From positions 1 to 44,915 of the forward strand of contig JAUJNV010000003.1 in assembly GCA_030447945.1 (NCBI GenBank): a DNA stretch of 44,915 bases, written 5' to 3'. The translations under genes were made by a program, and so were the position numbers. This document shows, piece after piece, positions 1-7,100 of this stretch (positions within the stretch are counted from its first letter, which is position 1; every line of letters starts with the position of its first letter). Source of the DNA: Fimbriimonas sp. (GTDB lineage Bacteria; Armatimonadota; Fimbriimonadia; Fimbriimonadales; Fimbriimonadaceae). Below the pieces are notes generated by a model. That model made no database searches. It was given only the letters and a program-made list of their open reading frames with translations, and was not told the origin of the DNA.

Positions 1-120
1 CGCCCCCGGCCCCGCGCGGCCCCACCCGCCCGCCGGCGCCCCCCCCCCCCACCCCGACGGCCCCGGCCCGCCGCGCCACCCCCCGCACCGCCCCCCGCCC
101 CACACCCGCCCCCCCCAAGA
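1..120. other. C-rich low-complexity contig edge
   Basis: Almost only C and G with C strongly dominant on this strand, including a run of about ten C, and no open frame that looks coding. The compositional skew stops abruptly near position 117, where ordinary sequence begins. A read-end or assembly artefact is more likely than biology. No function is claimed. Confidence 0.6.
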
Positions 121-130
121 GACGCTCGAG

Positions 131-403
131 ATGCTCGCGCACTACACGCACCAAGCGGAGCGGGGCGAGAGCATGAAGGCCCGCATCCTCCTGCGCTGGG
201 GCGGCGTGCGTTCGATGGACCTCGATCTCCACGAGCCAAACCTCTCCGCCCTCGACTTCCGGCGCGAAGGAGACGACATCCTCTCCCTCCTCGACACCTT
301 CAGCGGCCGCGACGGCCGCATCGTCTCGCAGACATTCGAGGCCGTGTTGATGCAGGTCAAGCCCCGGTCGGAAGACGAGCCCGCACGGCTGCGCTACGAA
401 TAG
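131..403 (+). CDS. Hypothetical protein, possibly 5'-truncated
   Basis: A 90-residue reading frame I do not recognise. From the second methionine (ATG at 173, preceded by GAG-rich sequence) it reads as a 76-residue protein with mixed charge, no signal peptide and no membrane segment. The frame is open upstream to the artefact-like contig edge, so the true start cannot be fixed. It may be the end of a longer gene. It stops at TAG 401-403, just before a small hairpin. Coding potential rests only on codon use resembling the neighbours. Confidence 0.4.
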   Translation: MLAHYTHQAERGESMKARILLRWGGVRSMDLDLHEPNLSALDFRREGDDILSLLDTFSGRDGRIVSQTFEAVLMQVKPRSEDEPARLRYE

Positions 404-619
404 CGTGTGGGTCGGGCTTCCAGCCCGAGAAAGACGGCTTTTGGCAGGCCGCAGCTCAGGGCGGCTCTAGCGGGGACGTATTGACGCCCGAGAGGTTGCA
501 GGCAACGCAGTGCCCACGCAGGCACGGAGCCTGCGACTACAGCGGCTCCGCGTCTAGGGGAAGGGCACGCCTTCATCGTACGCTGAGTAGCTGCTCCCTG
601 AGGATGTCGGCACAGCACT
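404..619. other. Intergenic spacer with a small hairpin
   Basis: No gene is seen. At 412-428 there is a perfect 7-bp hairpin (TCGGGCT, loop TCC, AGCCCGA). Further on, several GC-rich half-palindromes occur around 505-545. The end of the spacer leads into the lpxK start box. Confidence 0.4.
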
Positions 620-625
620 CATAAT
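620..625 (+). promoter_or_regulatory. -10 box of lpxK, leaderless layout
   Basis: CATAAT followed by 6 nt and then the lpxK ATG at 632. A transcript would begin at or next to the start codon. No Shine-Dalgarno sequence is visible. Confidence 0.5.
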
Positions 626-631
626 CAGCAT

Positions 632-1603
632 ATGCACCCGAGCGAGCTCTGGCACGGGCGGGGGCTCGGTCCGCGCGCGGCGCGCGCCGCGCTCGCTCCC
701 GTCTCGTGGCTTTACGCCCTCGGGTGGCAGACTTATCTGGCCGCTTACCAGGTCGGCCTCAAGCGGTCGAAGAAGCCGCACATTCCGGTCGTCTGCGTGG
801 GCGCTCTCACCGTTGGCGGGAGCGGCAAAACCCCCTTTGCTCTCCACGTCGCGGACGTTATGCGCGGGCTGGGGCGCGACGTGGTGCTCGGGATGAGCGG
901 CTACGGCGGTCCCGCCGAGTCGGGAGCGAGGCTCGCACCGGAGGGTCCGCTGGACGCGCGGGAGTGGGGGGACGAGCCGGCCATGGCGCGGCTGCTCCGG
1001 CCCGATCTTCCGCTGGTGGTCGGGCGGCGGCGCGTGCTCGCGGCGGAGCTCTGCGCACGGGAGCGGCCGGGGGCCGTGCTGCTCATGGACGACGGGTTCC
1101 AGCACCTGCCGCTGCGCAAACACCTAAATCTGATTCTCGACGACCCCGCGCCGGACAACGCCCGAACCCTCCCCGCCGGGCCGTACCGGGAACCCCGCGG
1201 CAACCGGAGGCGGGCGGACCTCGTGCTGCCGGGCGAGTTTCGCATCGAGGGCGGGATCGTCGGCCTCTTTCGGCCCAATGGCACGCCGCACGAGCCGGCA
1301 AGGGCCATCGCGGTCTGCGCGCTGGGGGAGCCGGGCGGGTTTCTGCGCGGCTTGGCGGAGCGGGGCGTCGAGGTGGCGCACGCGCAACTTCTGCCAGACC
1401 ACGACCCGTTGGACGCGGGTACCCTCCTGGAGCGCCTGCCTCCGGATCTGCCGGTGGTTGTGACGGCGAAGGACTGGGTAAAGCTCCGCGAGCGGCCCGA
1501 CGCGGGGAGCCGGGAGTTCCTGATCGCGCGGCACGAGGTCCGCGCCGAGCCCGCCGGGGCGTTCCGCGACTGGCTGGCGTCGAGGCTCGATGGGCGTCTT
1601 TAG
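632..1603 (+). CDS. lpxK: Tetraacyldisaccharide 4'-kinase LpxK
   Basis: Phosphorylates the 4' position of the lipid A disaccharide precursor, the sixth step of the Raetz pathway, at the inner face of the cytoplasmic membrane. The N-terminal region carries the membrane-associating helix and then the P-loop GGSGKT (about residues 62-67). The family motif DDGFQH follows near residue 153, with the aspartates used for catalysis. At 323 residues it has the usual family length and reads without frameshift. The start at 632 follows a CATAAT box by 6 nt. It overlaps the next acyltransferase gene by 14 nt, which indicates co-translation. It opens a lipid A/core-LPS cluster, so the cell should make an LPS-type outer membrane. 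Confidence 0.93.
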   Translation: MHPSELWHGRGLGPRAARAALAPVSWLYALGWQTYLAAYQVGLKRSKKPHIPVVCVGALTVGGSGKTPFALHVADVMRGLGRDVVLGMSGYGGPAESGARLAPEGPLDAREWGDEPAMARLLRPDLPLVVGRRRVLAAELCARERPGAVLLMDDGFQHLPLRKHLNLILDDPAPDNARTLPAGPYREPRGNRRRADLVLPGEFRIEGGIVGLFRPNGTPHEPARAIAVCALGEPGGFLRGLAERGVEVAHAQLLPDHDPLDAGTLLERLPPDLPVVVTAKDWVKLRERPDAGSREFLIARHEVRAEPAGAFRDWLASRLDGRL

Positions 1604-2483
1604 CAGGGTTTTTCTGGGGGGAGTGGCGGGCGGCGCCTTCGGCCTGGCGGAGCGCACCTTCCGGAAGTCGAGCCTGGAAGCCGCCGAGCGCAAGGGGCAG
1701 CGCTTGGGCGAGCTGCTCTACAAGGTCGACGCCAAGCACCGAAGACGGGTCCTCTCCAATCTGGAGATCGCCTTTCCCGAGTGGTCGCCGGAGCAGAGGG
1801 AGGCCACGGCCCGCCAGAACTTCCGCCACTTCGGCCTGGTCCCGGCCGACTTTCTCCGCACCCCGGTTCGCACCCCGGAAGAGGTGATGAGGAGCACGGA
1901 GGTCGAGGGGAGGGAGCACCTGGAGGCGGCGCGGTCGCTCGGAAAAGGGGTGCTGCTCAGCAGCGCGCACCTGGGAAACTGGGAGCGGATGCCCCACTGG
2001 TTTTCGAGCGCCGGGCATCCGATGCTCGGCGTGGCGCGGCGGGCGAACCAACGGGCCGTCGAGTCGCGGTTGTCCCGCTACCGGGAGATGACGGGCCTGG
2101 AGGTGATCGAGCGCGGCGTGGCCGCGCGGCCGATGATCCGGGCGCTGCGCGAGGACCGGGTCGTGCTGCTGCTGCCGGACCAAAACGGCGAGGAGTGCTT
2201 CGTGCCGTTCTTCGGCAAGTCCACCGGCACGACCCTTGGCCCCGCCATCCTGCACCAGCGCACCGGCGCGGCGCTCCTGCCTGGCTACTACGTCCGCACC
2301 GGTCCCGGCGGCTACCGCCTCGTGCTGCTGTCCCCGATCGACCCCGCCAACGAGGAGAAGGATCCCGAGGCGATCATGACGGCGCTCAACCTCGCGCTCG
2401 AAGGCGTGATCCGCCGCTACCCGGAGCAATACCTGTGGATGCACAACCGCTGGAAGGCCTCACGGCTGAGGGGACTTGTTTAG
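1590..2483 (+). CDS. lpxL: Lipid A acyltransferase, LpxL/HtrB family
   Basis: Transfers a secondary fatty acyl chain to lipid A at the inner membrane. The HX4E catalytic motif of the family is intact in SAHLGNWER (His127, Glu132). The conserved block LSNLEIAFPEWSPEQ precedes it, and LLPDQNGEE plus FFGKSTGT follow. At 297 residues it matches the family. ATG 1590 lies inside the lpxK end, giving a 14-nt overlap. A second, clearly homologous copy follows after a palindromic spacer. Which acyl chain it adds cannot be told from sequence. Confidence 0.92.
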   Translation: MGVFSRVFLGGVAGGAFGLAERTFRKSSLEAAERKGQRLGELLYKVDAKHRRRVLSNLEIAFPEWSPEQREATARQNFRHFGLVPADFLRTPVRTPEEVMRSTEVEGREHLEAARSLGKGVLLSSAHLGNWERMPHWFSSAGHPMLGVARRANQRAVESRLSRYREMTGLEVIERGVAARPMIRALREDRVVLLLPDQNGEECFVPFFGKSTGTTLGPAILHQRTGAALLPGYYVRTGPGGYRLVLLSPIDPANEEKDPEAIMTALNLALEGVIRRYPEQYLWMHNRWKASRLRGLV

Positions 2484-2593
2484 TGGTGGGTAGGTGGTGG
2501 GGACAGGGGACAGGGGACAGAGAAGGGCTATACCTCAACCACCAATAATCCCACGGCCCACGACCCACTACTCACCACTCACTAAAGAACAGC
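2484..2593. repeat. Tandem-word palindromic spacer
   Basis: Left side is G-rich with 7-bp words (GGGGACA repeated after GTGGTGGGTAG). Right side is the C-rich counterpart (CCCACGGCCCACGACCCACT and on). The arms pair imperfectly. The spacer ends directly at the CACAAT box of the next gene. It belongs to the same class as the islands at 3493, 6684, 11977, 13022, 14534, 28617, 34441 and 35794. Confidence 0.55.
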
Positions 2594-2599
2594 CACAAT
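2594..2599 (+). promoter_or_regulatory. -10 box of second acyltransferase, leaderless layout
   Basis: CACAAT, 6 nt, then GTG at 2606. It immediately follows the palindromic spacer, and no ribosome-binding site is seen. Confidence 0.45.
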
Positions 2600-2605
2600 C
2601 TCCCC

Positions 2606-3487
2606 GTGGCTTCCGCTCTGGATTGGCTTGCCGCGCGTTCGCTCGGCTTGGCAGCGCGGCCGTTCCTGAACCGCGACGTCGCCGTTGTCGAGCGGCGCGG
2701 GGAGCGGATGGGGAACCTGCTGTACCGGATCGACCGGAAGCACCGGGAGCGGGCGCTTTCGAACCTGGAGATGGCGTTCCCCGAGTGGAGTCCGGAGCAG
2801 CGCGTGGCGACGGCGCGGGGCGTGTTCGGGCACTTCGGGCTCGTGGGCGCGGACTTCTTCCGCACTCCGGCGCGCCCGCCGGAGGAAATTCCGGGCACCA
2901 CGGAGACGGAGGGGCTGGAGTATCTGGAGGAGGCCGTCGCGGCCGGGAAGGGCGTGATCCTCAGCTCGGGACACCTGGGCAACTGGCACCGGCTGTGGCA
3001 CTGGCTCACGTCCACGGGGCGGTCTCTGAACATCGTCGCGCGGGAAGCTAAACAAGGGGGGATTGAGGATCAAATGCAGGGCGTCCGCAACGCGACCGGC
3101 CTGACGGTGCATCGTCGCGGGAGCGCGATGCACCCGTTGCAGGACGCGCTGCGGCGTGGCGAGGTCGTGGGGCTGCTGCCGGATCAGAACTCGAAGCACT
3201 GCTACGTCCCCTTCTTCGGCAAGCCCGCCGGCACCGTCGTCGGCCCCGGCCTCCTGCACCAGCGCACCGGCGCGGCGCTCCTGCCCGCCTTCTTCGTGCG
3301 CACCGGGCCCGGCCGGTATCTCATGAGTATTCGCCCGCCCCTCGATCCGGAGAACCGGGAAACGGATGTGGAGGCGCTGGCGGCGCTCGTCAACGCCCAG
3401 ATCGAGAGTGCGGTGCGGCAGTGGCCCGAACAGTGGCTCTGGATGCACGACCGCTGGAAGAGCGCGCGGAAGAAGGGGCTGTTGTGA
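2606..3487 (+). CDS. LpxL/HtrB-family acyltransferase paralogue with altered active site
   Basis: Tandem paralogue of the preceding acyltransferase (same order of blocks: LSNLEMAFPEWSPEQ, SSGHLGNWHR, LLPDQNSKH, FFGKPAGT), 293 residues. The HX4D/E catalytic motif reads H-LGNW-H (His123, His128), so the acidic residue of the dyad is replaced by histidine. Coding continues cleanly around it, so this is not an obvious frameshift effect. It may be inactive, may use another residue, or may act on a different substrate. GTG 2606 is chosen because it follows a CACAAT box by 6 nt and aligns with the paralogue's N-terminus. The stop precedes a perfect heptad palindrome. Confidence 0.88.
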   Translation: MASALDWLAARSLGLAARPFLNRDVAVVERRGERMGNLLYRIDRKHRERALSNLEMAFPEWSPEQRVATARGVFGHFGLVGADFFRTPARPPEEIPGTTETEGLEYLEEAVAAGKGVILSSGHLGNWHRLWHWLTSTGRSLNIVAREAKQGGIEDQMQGVRNATGLTVHRRGSAMHPLQDALRRGEVVGLLPDQNSKHCYVPFFGKPAGTVVGPGLLHQRTGAALLPAFFVRTGPGRYLMSIRPPLDPENRETDVEALAALVNAQIESAVRQWPEQWLWMHDRWKSARKKGLL

Positions 3488-3492
3488 GAAAG

Positions 3493-3563
3493 GGCGTTGG
3501 GCGTTGGGCGTTGGGCGTTGGGGGAGAAGGCTCCCCAACGCCCAACGCCCAACGCCCAACGCC
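3493..3563. repeat. Heptad palindrome, 31-bp perfect arms
   Basis: Left arm 3493-3523 holds four GGCGTTG words. Right arm 3533-3563 is its exact reverse complement. The loop region reads GAGAAGGCT, part of the GGAGAAGGCTCC centre shared with islands at 6684 and 14534. The arms are tandem 7-mers, so the hairpin could form in many registers. It begins six bases after the preceding stop codon. Confidence 0.9.
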
Positions 3564-3578
3564 TTCTTCCTCCCTCGC

Positions 3579-4514
3579 GTCCTCATCGTCCGCTTCTCCG
3601 CCATCGGCGACTGTGTGATGGCGGCTTGGGCGGCGACGGCGTTGCGGGAGGCGCAGCCGGAGGCGTTCGTGGGGTGGGCGGTCGAGTCGCGGTGCGCGCC
3701 GGTCGCCGAAGTGGGGCAGATGCTGAACGAGCGCGTGGACTTTCCTCGCGACCGATGGCGCAAGGCGCGGTGGTCGCCGAAGGTTTGGCACGAGCAGCTT
3801 TCCTGTTCGCCCGCCTCCGCCGCCTGCGCTTCGACGTCGGCGCGGACCTTCAGGGGCACTCGAAGACCGCGCTCTGCCTGCGCCTCGCCGGGCCGAAGCG
3901 ACGGGTCGCCGCGCGGGGAACGGACGGGCTCGCGAAGCGGCTCAATCAGGTCGTGGGCCCGGCCCGGCCCACCTGCACACGGTGGAGTGGAACCTGGAGG
4001 TGCTTCGGCGTCTGGGGCTGGAGATCGAGATGCCCCGGCGGCCCGTCATGCCGAACTACCCGATTCCCAGTCAGGTGCGGGGCGCGGGGCGGCTGGCGAC
4101 CATCTCCGTCTCGGCGGGGCACCGTGCGAAGGCGTACCCGGTGGAACATTGGCGGACGGTGGGGGAAGCACTGGTACGCGAGGGGTGGCGGGTTGCGTAC
4201 CTGGGCGGGCCGACCGACCCGTCACTGGAGCACCCCGGCGCGACCGACCTCGTCGGCCGGCTCCCGCTGGAGAGCACCGTCGCGGCGGTCGCGGCAAGCG
4301 ATCTGCACCTTGCGGCGGACACGGGACGGGCCACATGGCGGCGGCCTACGGGGTGCCGGTGGTGTCCGTGTTCGGCCCCACGAACCCGGTGTGGTACCGC
4401 CCGTACACCGAGCGGGGAATCGTGCTCAAGGAAGGCAAGCGCACGGAAGACGTGCGTCCGGAGGCCGTGTTGGAGGCGGCGCGGGAGCTTTATGCCCGAG
4501 CGGTTTCTCCTTAG
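3579..4514 (+). CDS. GT9-family (heptosyltransferase-like) glycosyltransferase, frameshifted
   Basis: Family 9 glycosyltransferase, the class that adds ADP-heptose to the LPS inner core at the cytoplasmic face. The N-terminal block RVLIVRFSAIGDCVMA is typical (GDxxxx donor-side loop), and the C-terminal block AAAYGVPVVSVFGPTNP is the family's second Rossmann motif. Homology passes through at least three frames: the first to about 3795, then GADLQGHSKTAL..., then SAGHRAKAYPVEHWRT..., and finally the AAAYGVPVV frame from about 4330. These are probable indel errors. No ATG/GTG/TTG start is seen in frame ahead of RVLIVRF, so the listed start only marks where homology begins; a further indel near the start is likely. 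The end overlaps the next GT9 gene by 23 nt. Confidence 0.75.
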   Translation, partial: VLIVRFSAIGDCVMAAWAATALREAQPEAFVGWAVESRCAPVAEVGQMLNERVDFPRDRWRKARWSPKVWHEQLSCSPASAACASTSARTFRGTRRPRSACASPGRSDGSPRGERTGSRSGSIRSWARPGPPAHGGVEPGGASASGAGDRDAPAARHAELPDSQSGAGRGAAGDHLRLGGAPCEGVPGGTLADGGGSTGTRGVAGCVPGRADRPVTGAPRRDRPRRPAPAGEHRRGGRGKRSAPCGGHGTGHMAAAYGVPVVSVFGPTNPVWYRPYTERGIVLKEGKRTEDVRPEAVLEAARELYARAVSP

Positions 4515-5412
4515 CCGCCTGTCGGCCTTGGGCGACACGGTCTGCTCGCTGCCGGCCGCGATGGCGCTGAAGCAGGGCTTTCCCGAGTGCCACATCACCT
4601 GGGCGGTCGATCCGCGCTTCGCGGGGATTGTGGAGTGCTGCGAGGCGGTGGACGAGGTCGTGCGGGTGAAGCCCTCCTGAAGACCATCCCCACTTACCCC
4701 GAGTCGTTCGACGCGACGCTCGATCTCCAAGGGCTGCTCAAGAGCGCTTTGTGCGTGATGCGGGCGAAGGCGAAGCGGAAGGTCGGGTACCACTGGCAGC
4801 GCGAGGGCTCGTGGCTCTTCAGCGGGCGCGTGCAGCCGGACCCCACGTCGTTCCACGTCGTGGATCAGTACGTGGACGTGGCGCGCGCGGTCGGGGGCGT
4901 CATGGACCGGGCCGAGTTCGGTCTGCGGCCCCGAGAGGAAGATTTGGTTTCGGTGCGGGGAAAACTGACGGAAGCAGGGGTGGAGGGAAAGTTCGTCGCA
5001 GTGAACGCGGGGGCGGGATGGGCGACGAAACGCTGGCCCGCCGAGCATTTCGCCGCGCTGATCGCAGAGTTGCCCTACGTGCCCTGCGTGCTGATCGGAG
5101 GCCCGGGGGATCGGGAGGTGGCGGAAGCGGTTCGCGCGGGCGCGCCCGGGGCGCCCAGCCTCGTGGGGGAGACGAGCGTGCGCGAGCTCGTCGCCCTCCT
5201 CTCGCTCGCTTCCGCCCACGTCGGCGGCGACACGGGCAGCACGCACATCGCGGCGGCGCTCGGCGTTCCGGCGGTCGGGCTCTACTCCCCTCACGCGCCC
5301 CCGCCGATCCTGCCCTTACGGGCAGATCGAGCGCTGCCACTACGATCCGGCGGGGCTGTCCCATATCCGGCCGGAGGCCGTTCTGAAGACGGTGCGAGAG
5401 GCGTTGGCGTGA
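4492..5412 (+). CDS. GT9-family (heptosyltransferase-like) glycosyltransferase, frameshifted
   Basis: Second GT9 enzyme of the LPS core cluster. It starts at ATG 4492 inside the end of the previous GT9 gene: [20 protein letters not shown], the family N-terminus. The frame changes near 4670, after which [34 protein letters not shown] and [20 protein letters not shown] continue the fold. It changes again near 5300, and the tail then reads [20 protein letters not shown] to TGA 5410-5412. Both changes look like single-base errors, since each side is well conserved. The stop overlaps the GTG of the next gene (GTGA). Substrate is inferred from family and neighbours only. Confidence 0.78.
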
Positions 5413-5855
5413 CTCTCGAAGAGGCGCTGCGGGCGCGCGAGGGGAAGCGGCTCGTGTTCACGAACGGGGTGTTCGACCTGCTCCACGCGGGGCACGTGCG
5501 CTACCTGGAGGAGGCCCGCGCTCTGGGCGACCTCCTCTTCGTCGGCGTGAACTCCGACGCTTCGGTCCGCCTTCTCGGCAAGGGGCCGGATCGCCCCTTG
5601 AACCCGCTGGAGGACCGGATGGCGGTGCTCCAGGCCCTGCGGTTGGTGGACGGGGCTATCCCGTTCGACGGGCGAACGCCCGAGCCGTTGGTCGAAGCGC
5701 TACGCCCGGAGGTCTACGCGAAGGGCGGCGACTACCGAATGGAGGACCTGCCGGAAGCCCGGATCGTGGGCGCCTATGGCGGCGAGGTCCGCTTGCTGCC
5801 CTTCCTCGAGGGCCGCTCGACGACGGGCCTCTTAAAGAGGATGGACCGGGAGTGA
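5409..5855 (+). CDS. hldC: ADP-heptose synthase nucleotidyltransferase domain (RfaE2 type)
   Basis: A 148-residue stand-alone cytidylyltransferase-fold enzyme. The motif [13 protein letters not shown] (residues 17-29) contains the HxGH nucleotide-binding signature, and the C-terminal STTGLLKRM matches the ISTTxII end of HldE-C/HldC. It should convert heptose-1-phosphate to ADP-heptose, the donor for the two GT9 enzymes just upstream. No heptokinase domain is fused, so a separate HldA-type kinase and GmhA/GmhB are expected elsewhere. GTG 5409 overlaps the preceding TGA by 3 nt. The choice of the symbol hldC for the stand-alone form is by family similarity; rfaE2 is an equivalent name. Confidence 0.85.
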   Translation: MTLEEALRAREGKRLVFTNGVFDLLHAGHVRYLEEARALGDLLFVGVNSDASVRLLGKGPDRPLNPLEDRMAVLQALRLVDGAIPFDGRTPEPLVEALRPEVYAKGGDYRMEDLPEARIVGAYGGEVRLLPFLEGRSTTGLLKRMDRE

Positions 5856-5957
5856 CGCCTGGGACCGCGCTCGTCCCGAGCGCATCCGAAGCTGCGTCGT
5901 GAGCCCAACCGGAAAGTCCATCGGGTTCCGGATGCGCTCGGGACGCGCGCGGTCCCA
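5856..5957. repeat. 31-bp inverted repeat (GGGACCGCGC family)
   Basis: Left arm 5856-5886 (CCTGGGACCGCGCTCGTCCC...) and right arm 5927-5957 are reverse complements with one mismatch in 31. The 40-nt loop contains a smaller inner pair (AACCGG/CCGGAT region). Unlike the heptad islands the arms are not tandem repeats. It starts right after the hldC stop and ends 11 nt before the next ATG. Confidence 0.85.
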
Positions 5958-5968
5958 GGGGAGAGTGA

Positions 5969-6700
5969 ATGGCCGTCTTTGATCCGGACCCCTCACTTCG
6001 TTGGGCGTTTTGCATGACGCACCCCGACGACGAAATCTCTATCTGCGCGTGGTTACGGCGCGTGGCGCGGTCGGGCGCGCCGGTCTATGTCTCCTGGACC
6101 CACAGCAACCCGACTCGGGAGCGGGAGGCGCGTAACGTGGCGGCGATGCTGGGGGTGCCGGAGGAGAACCTGCGGTTCTTTGGGGCGACGGACGGCAGCG
6201 TGTGCGACGAGATGCCCGCGCTCCTGCCCTTCTTTAGCGACTGGCTCGGTAAGGTGCGGCCCGACCGCGTGGTGTGCGGTGCCTTCGAGCAGGGGCACTT
6301 GGACCATGACGCCACGAACCTCCTCGTGAACCGCAGCTTCGGCGGGCCGGTGCTGGAGGTCCCGTTCTATCACACCTACACGACGCGCCTCCAAACGATG
6401 AACCGCTTCGCCGATCCGCGTGGCGAGGAGACGCTGCCCCTCGACCCCGATGAGCGGCTCCTGAAGCTCGCCGTCGCCAAGAGCTACCCCAGCCAGAACA
6501 TCTGGTCCGTGCTCGTGGCCTACGAAGCGTGGCAGCGCGCCCGCCTGCGCCCCCCGCGCCTCCTACGCACCGAGCGAATGCGCCTCCAGACCCACCGCCA
6601 CTTCCTCAAGCCCAGCCTGCCCGTGAGGCTGGCGAGGCGGGTCGAGCGATCGGCGAAGTGGGCGAGGTGGGTGAGGGCTGTGCGGGCGTTAGGGCCTTAG
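5969..6700 (+). CDS. PIG-L/LmbE-family deacetylase
   Basis: A zinc-dependent N-deacetylase of the LmbE/PIG-L superfamily, 243 residues. The signature THPDDE (His18, Asp20, Asp21, Glu22) and the second metal motif GHLDHDATN are present. The superfamily acts on N-acetylglucosamine-containing glycolipids, mycothiol or bacillithiol precursors and similar substrates. Position beside the LPS cluster suggests a cell-surface sugar substrate, but this is inference. ATG 5969 has a GGGGAG ribosome-binding site nearby. The stop codon TAG 6698-6700 lies inside the following palindrome, so the last residues (RALGP) are encoded by repeat sequence. Confidence 0.88.
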   Translation: MAVFDPDPSLRWAFCMTHPDDEISICAWLRRVARSGAPVYVSWTHSNPTREREARNVAAMLGVPEENLRFFGATDGSVCDEMPALLPFFSDWLGKVRPDRVVCGAFEQGHLDHDATNLLVNRSFGGPVLEVPFYHTYTTRLQTMNRFADPRGEETLPLDPDERLLKLAVAKSYPSQNIWSVLVAYEAWQRARLRPPRLLRTERMRLQTHRHFLKPSLPVRLARRVERSAKWARWVRAVRALGP

Positions 6701-6750
6701 GGCGTTGGAGAAGGCTCCGGAACGCCTAAACGCCCCAAACGCCCAACGCC
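6684..6750. repeat. Octad/heptad palindrome with GGAGAAGGCTCC centre
   Basis: Left side GGGCGTTA, GGGCCTTA, GGGCGTTG; centre GGAGAAGGCTCC; right side AACGCC-type words. It overlaps the end of the PIG-L gene and stops 7 nt before a TATAAT box. Confidence 0.75.
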
Positions 6751-6757
6751 CTCTCGC

Positions 6758-6763
6758 TATAAT
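6758..6763 (+). promoter_or_regulatory. -10 box of darA, leaderless layout
   Basis: A perfect TATAAT followed by 7 nt and GTG 6771. Because the box overlaps the upstream ATG at 6762, a transcript started from it could not include that ATG; this decides the GTG start. Confidence 0.6.
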
Positions 6764-6770
6764 GCCTCCC

Positions 6771-7100
6771 GTGAAGCTCGTCGTCTGCATCGTGAACAAC
6801 CGGGACAAGGGGCGGCTGAGCGCGGAGATGGTCCGCGCGGGGTTCAAGTTCACGGTTATCGGCACCACCGGGGGATTCCTGCGGGAAGGGAACAGCACGT
6901 TCCTCATCGGTGTGGAGGAAGAGGAGCTGCCCGCGCTGCAGAAGATCGTGCAGCAGCACAGCCAGAGCCGCGAGCAGCTCGTGAACGTCATGCCGTTCGA
7001 GGCAAATCCGCCCGGCGCGTTCGTGCCGAGCCCCGTGAAGGTGCCGATCGGGGGTGCGGTGATCTTCGTGCTGAATGTCGAGGGGTTCCACCGCTATTAG
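6771..7100 (+). CDS. darA: Cyclic-di-AMP receptor protein (DarA/PstA, PII-like)
   Basis: Small cytosolic PII-like protein that binds c-di-AMP as a trimer in Firmicutes; its downstream target is not established. From GTG 6771 it reads 109 residues beginning VKLVVCIVNNRD, which lines up with the MKLIxAIVQDQD start of the family. The conserved loop TVIGTTGGFLREGNSTFLIG follows. An ATG at 6762 would add three residues but lies in the TATAAT box. The gene overlaps holB by 26 nt; darA (yaaQ) and holB are also neighbours in Bacillus, where tmk-yaaQ-yaaR-holB is an operon, so the linkage seems old. Presence implies c-di-AMP signalling in this organism. Confidence 0.88.
   Translation: MKLVVCIVNNRDKGRLSAEMVRAGFKFTVIGTTGGFLREGNSTFLIGVEEEELPALQKIVQQHSQSREQLVNVMPFEANPPGAFVPSPVKVPIGGAVIFVLNVEGFHRY

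Noticed and set aside
1083..2444. Long minus-strand frame across lpxK and lpxL
   Set aside because: Both plus-strand genes are certain from catalytic motifs; the minus frame has no family features. The same applies to minus frames at 2582-3859, 4071-5294 and 10423-11937.
3493..3563. CRISPR-like array of short repeats
   Set aside because: The words are 7 bp with no spacers and form one palindrome; no cas genes are in the window.
6762..6770. ATG 6762 as the darA start
   Set aside because: It lies inside the TATAAT box and adds residues before the family's normal first residue; GTG 6771 fits both promoter and alignment.
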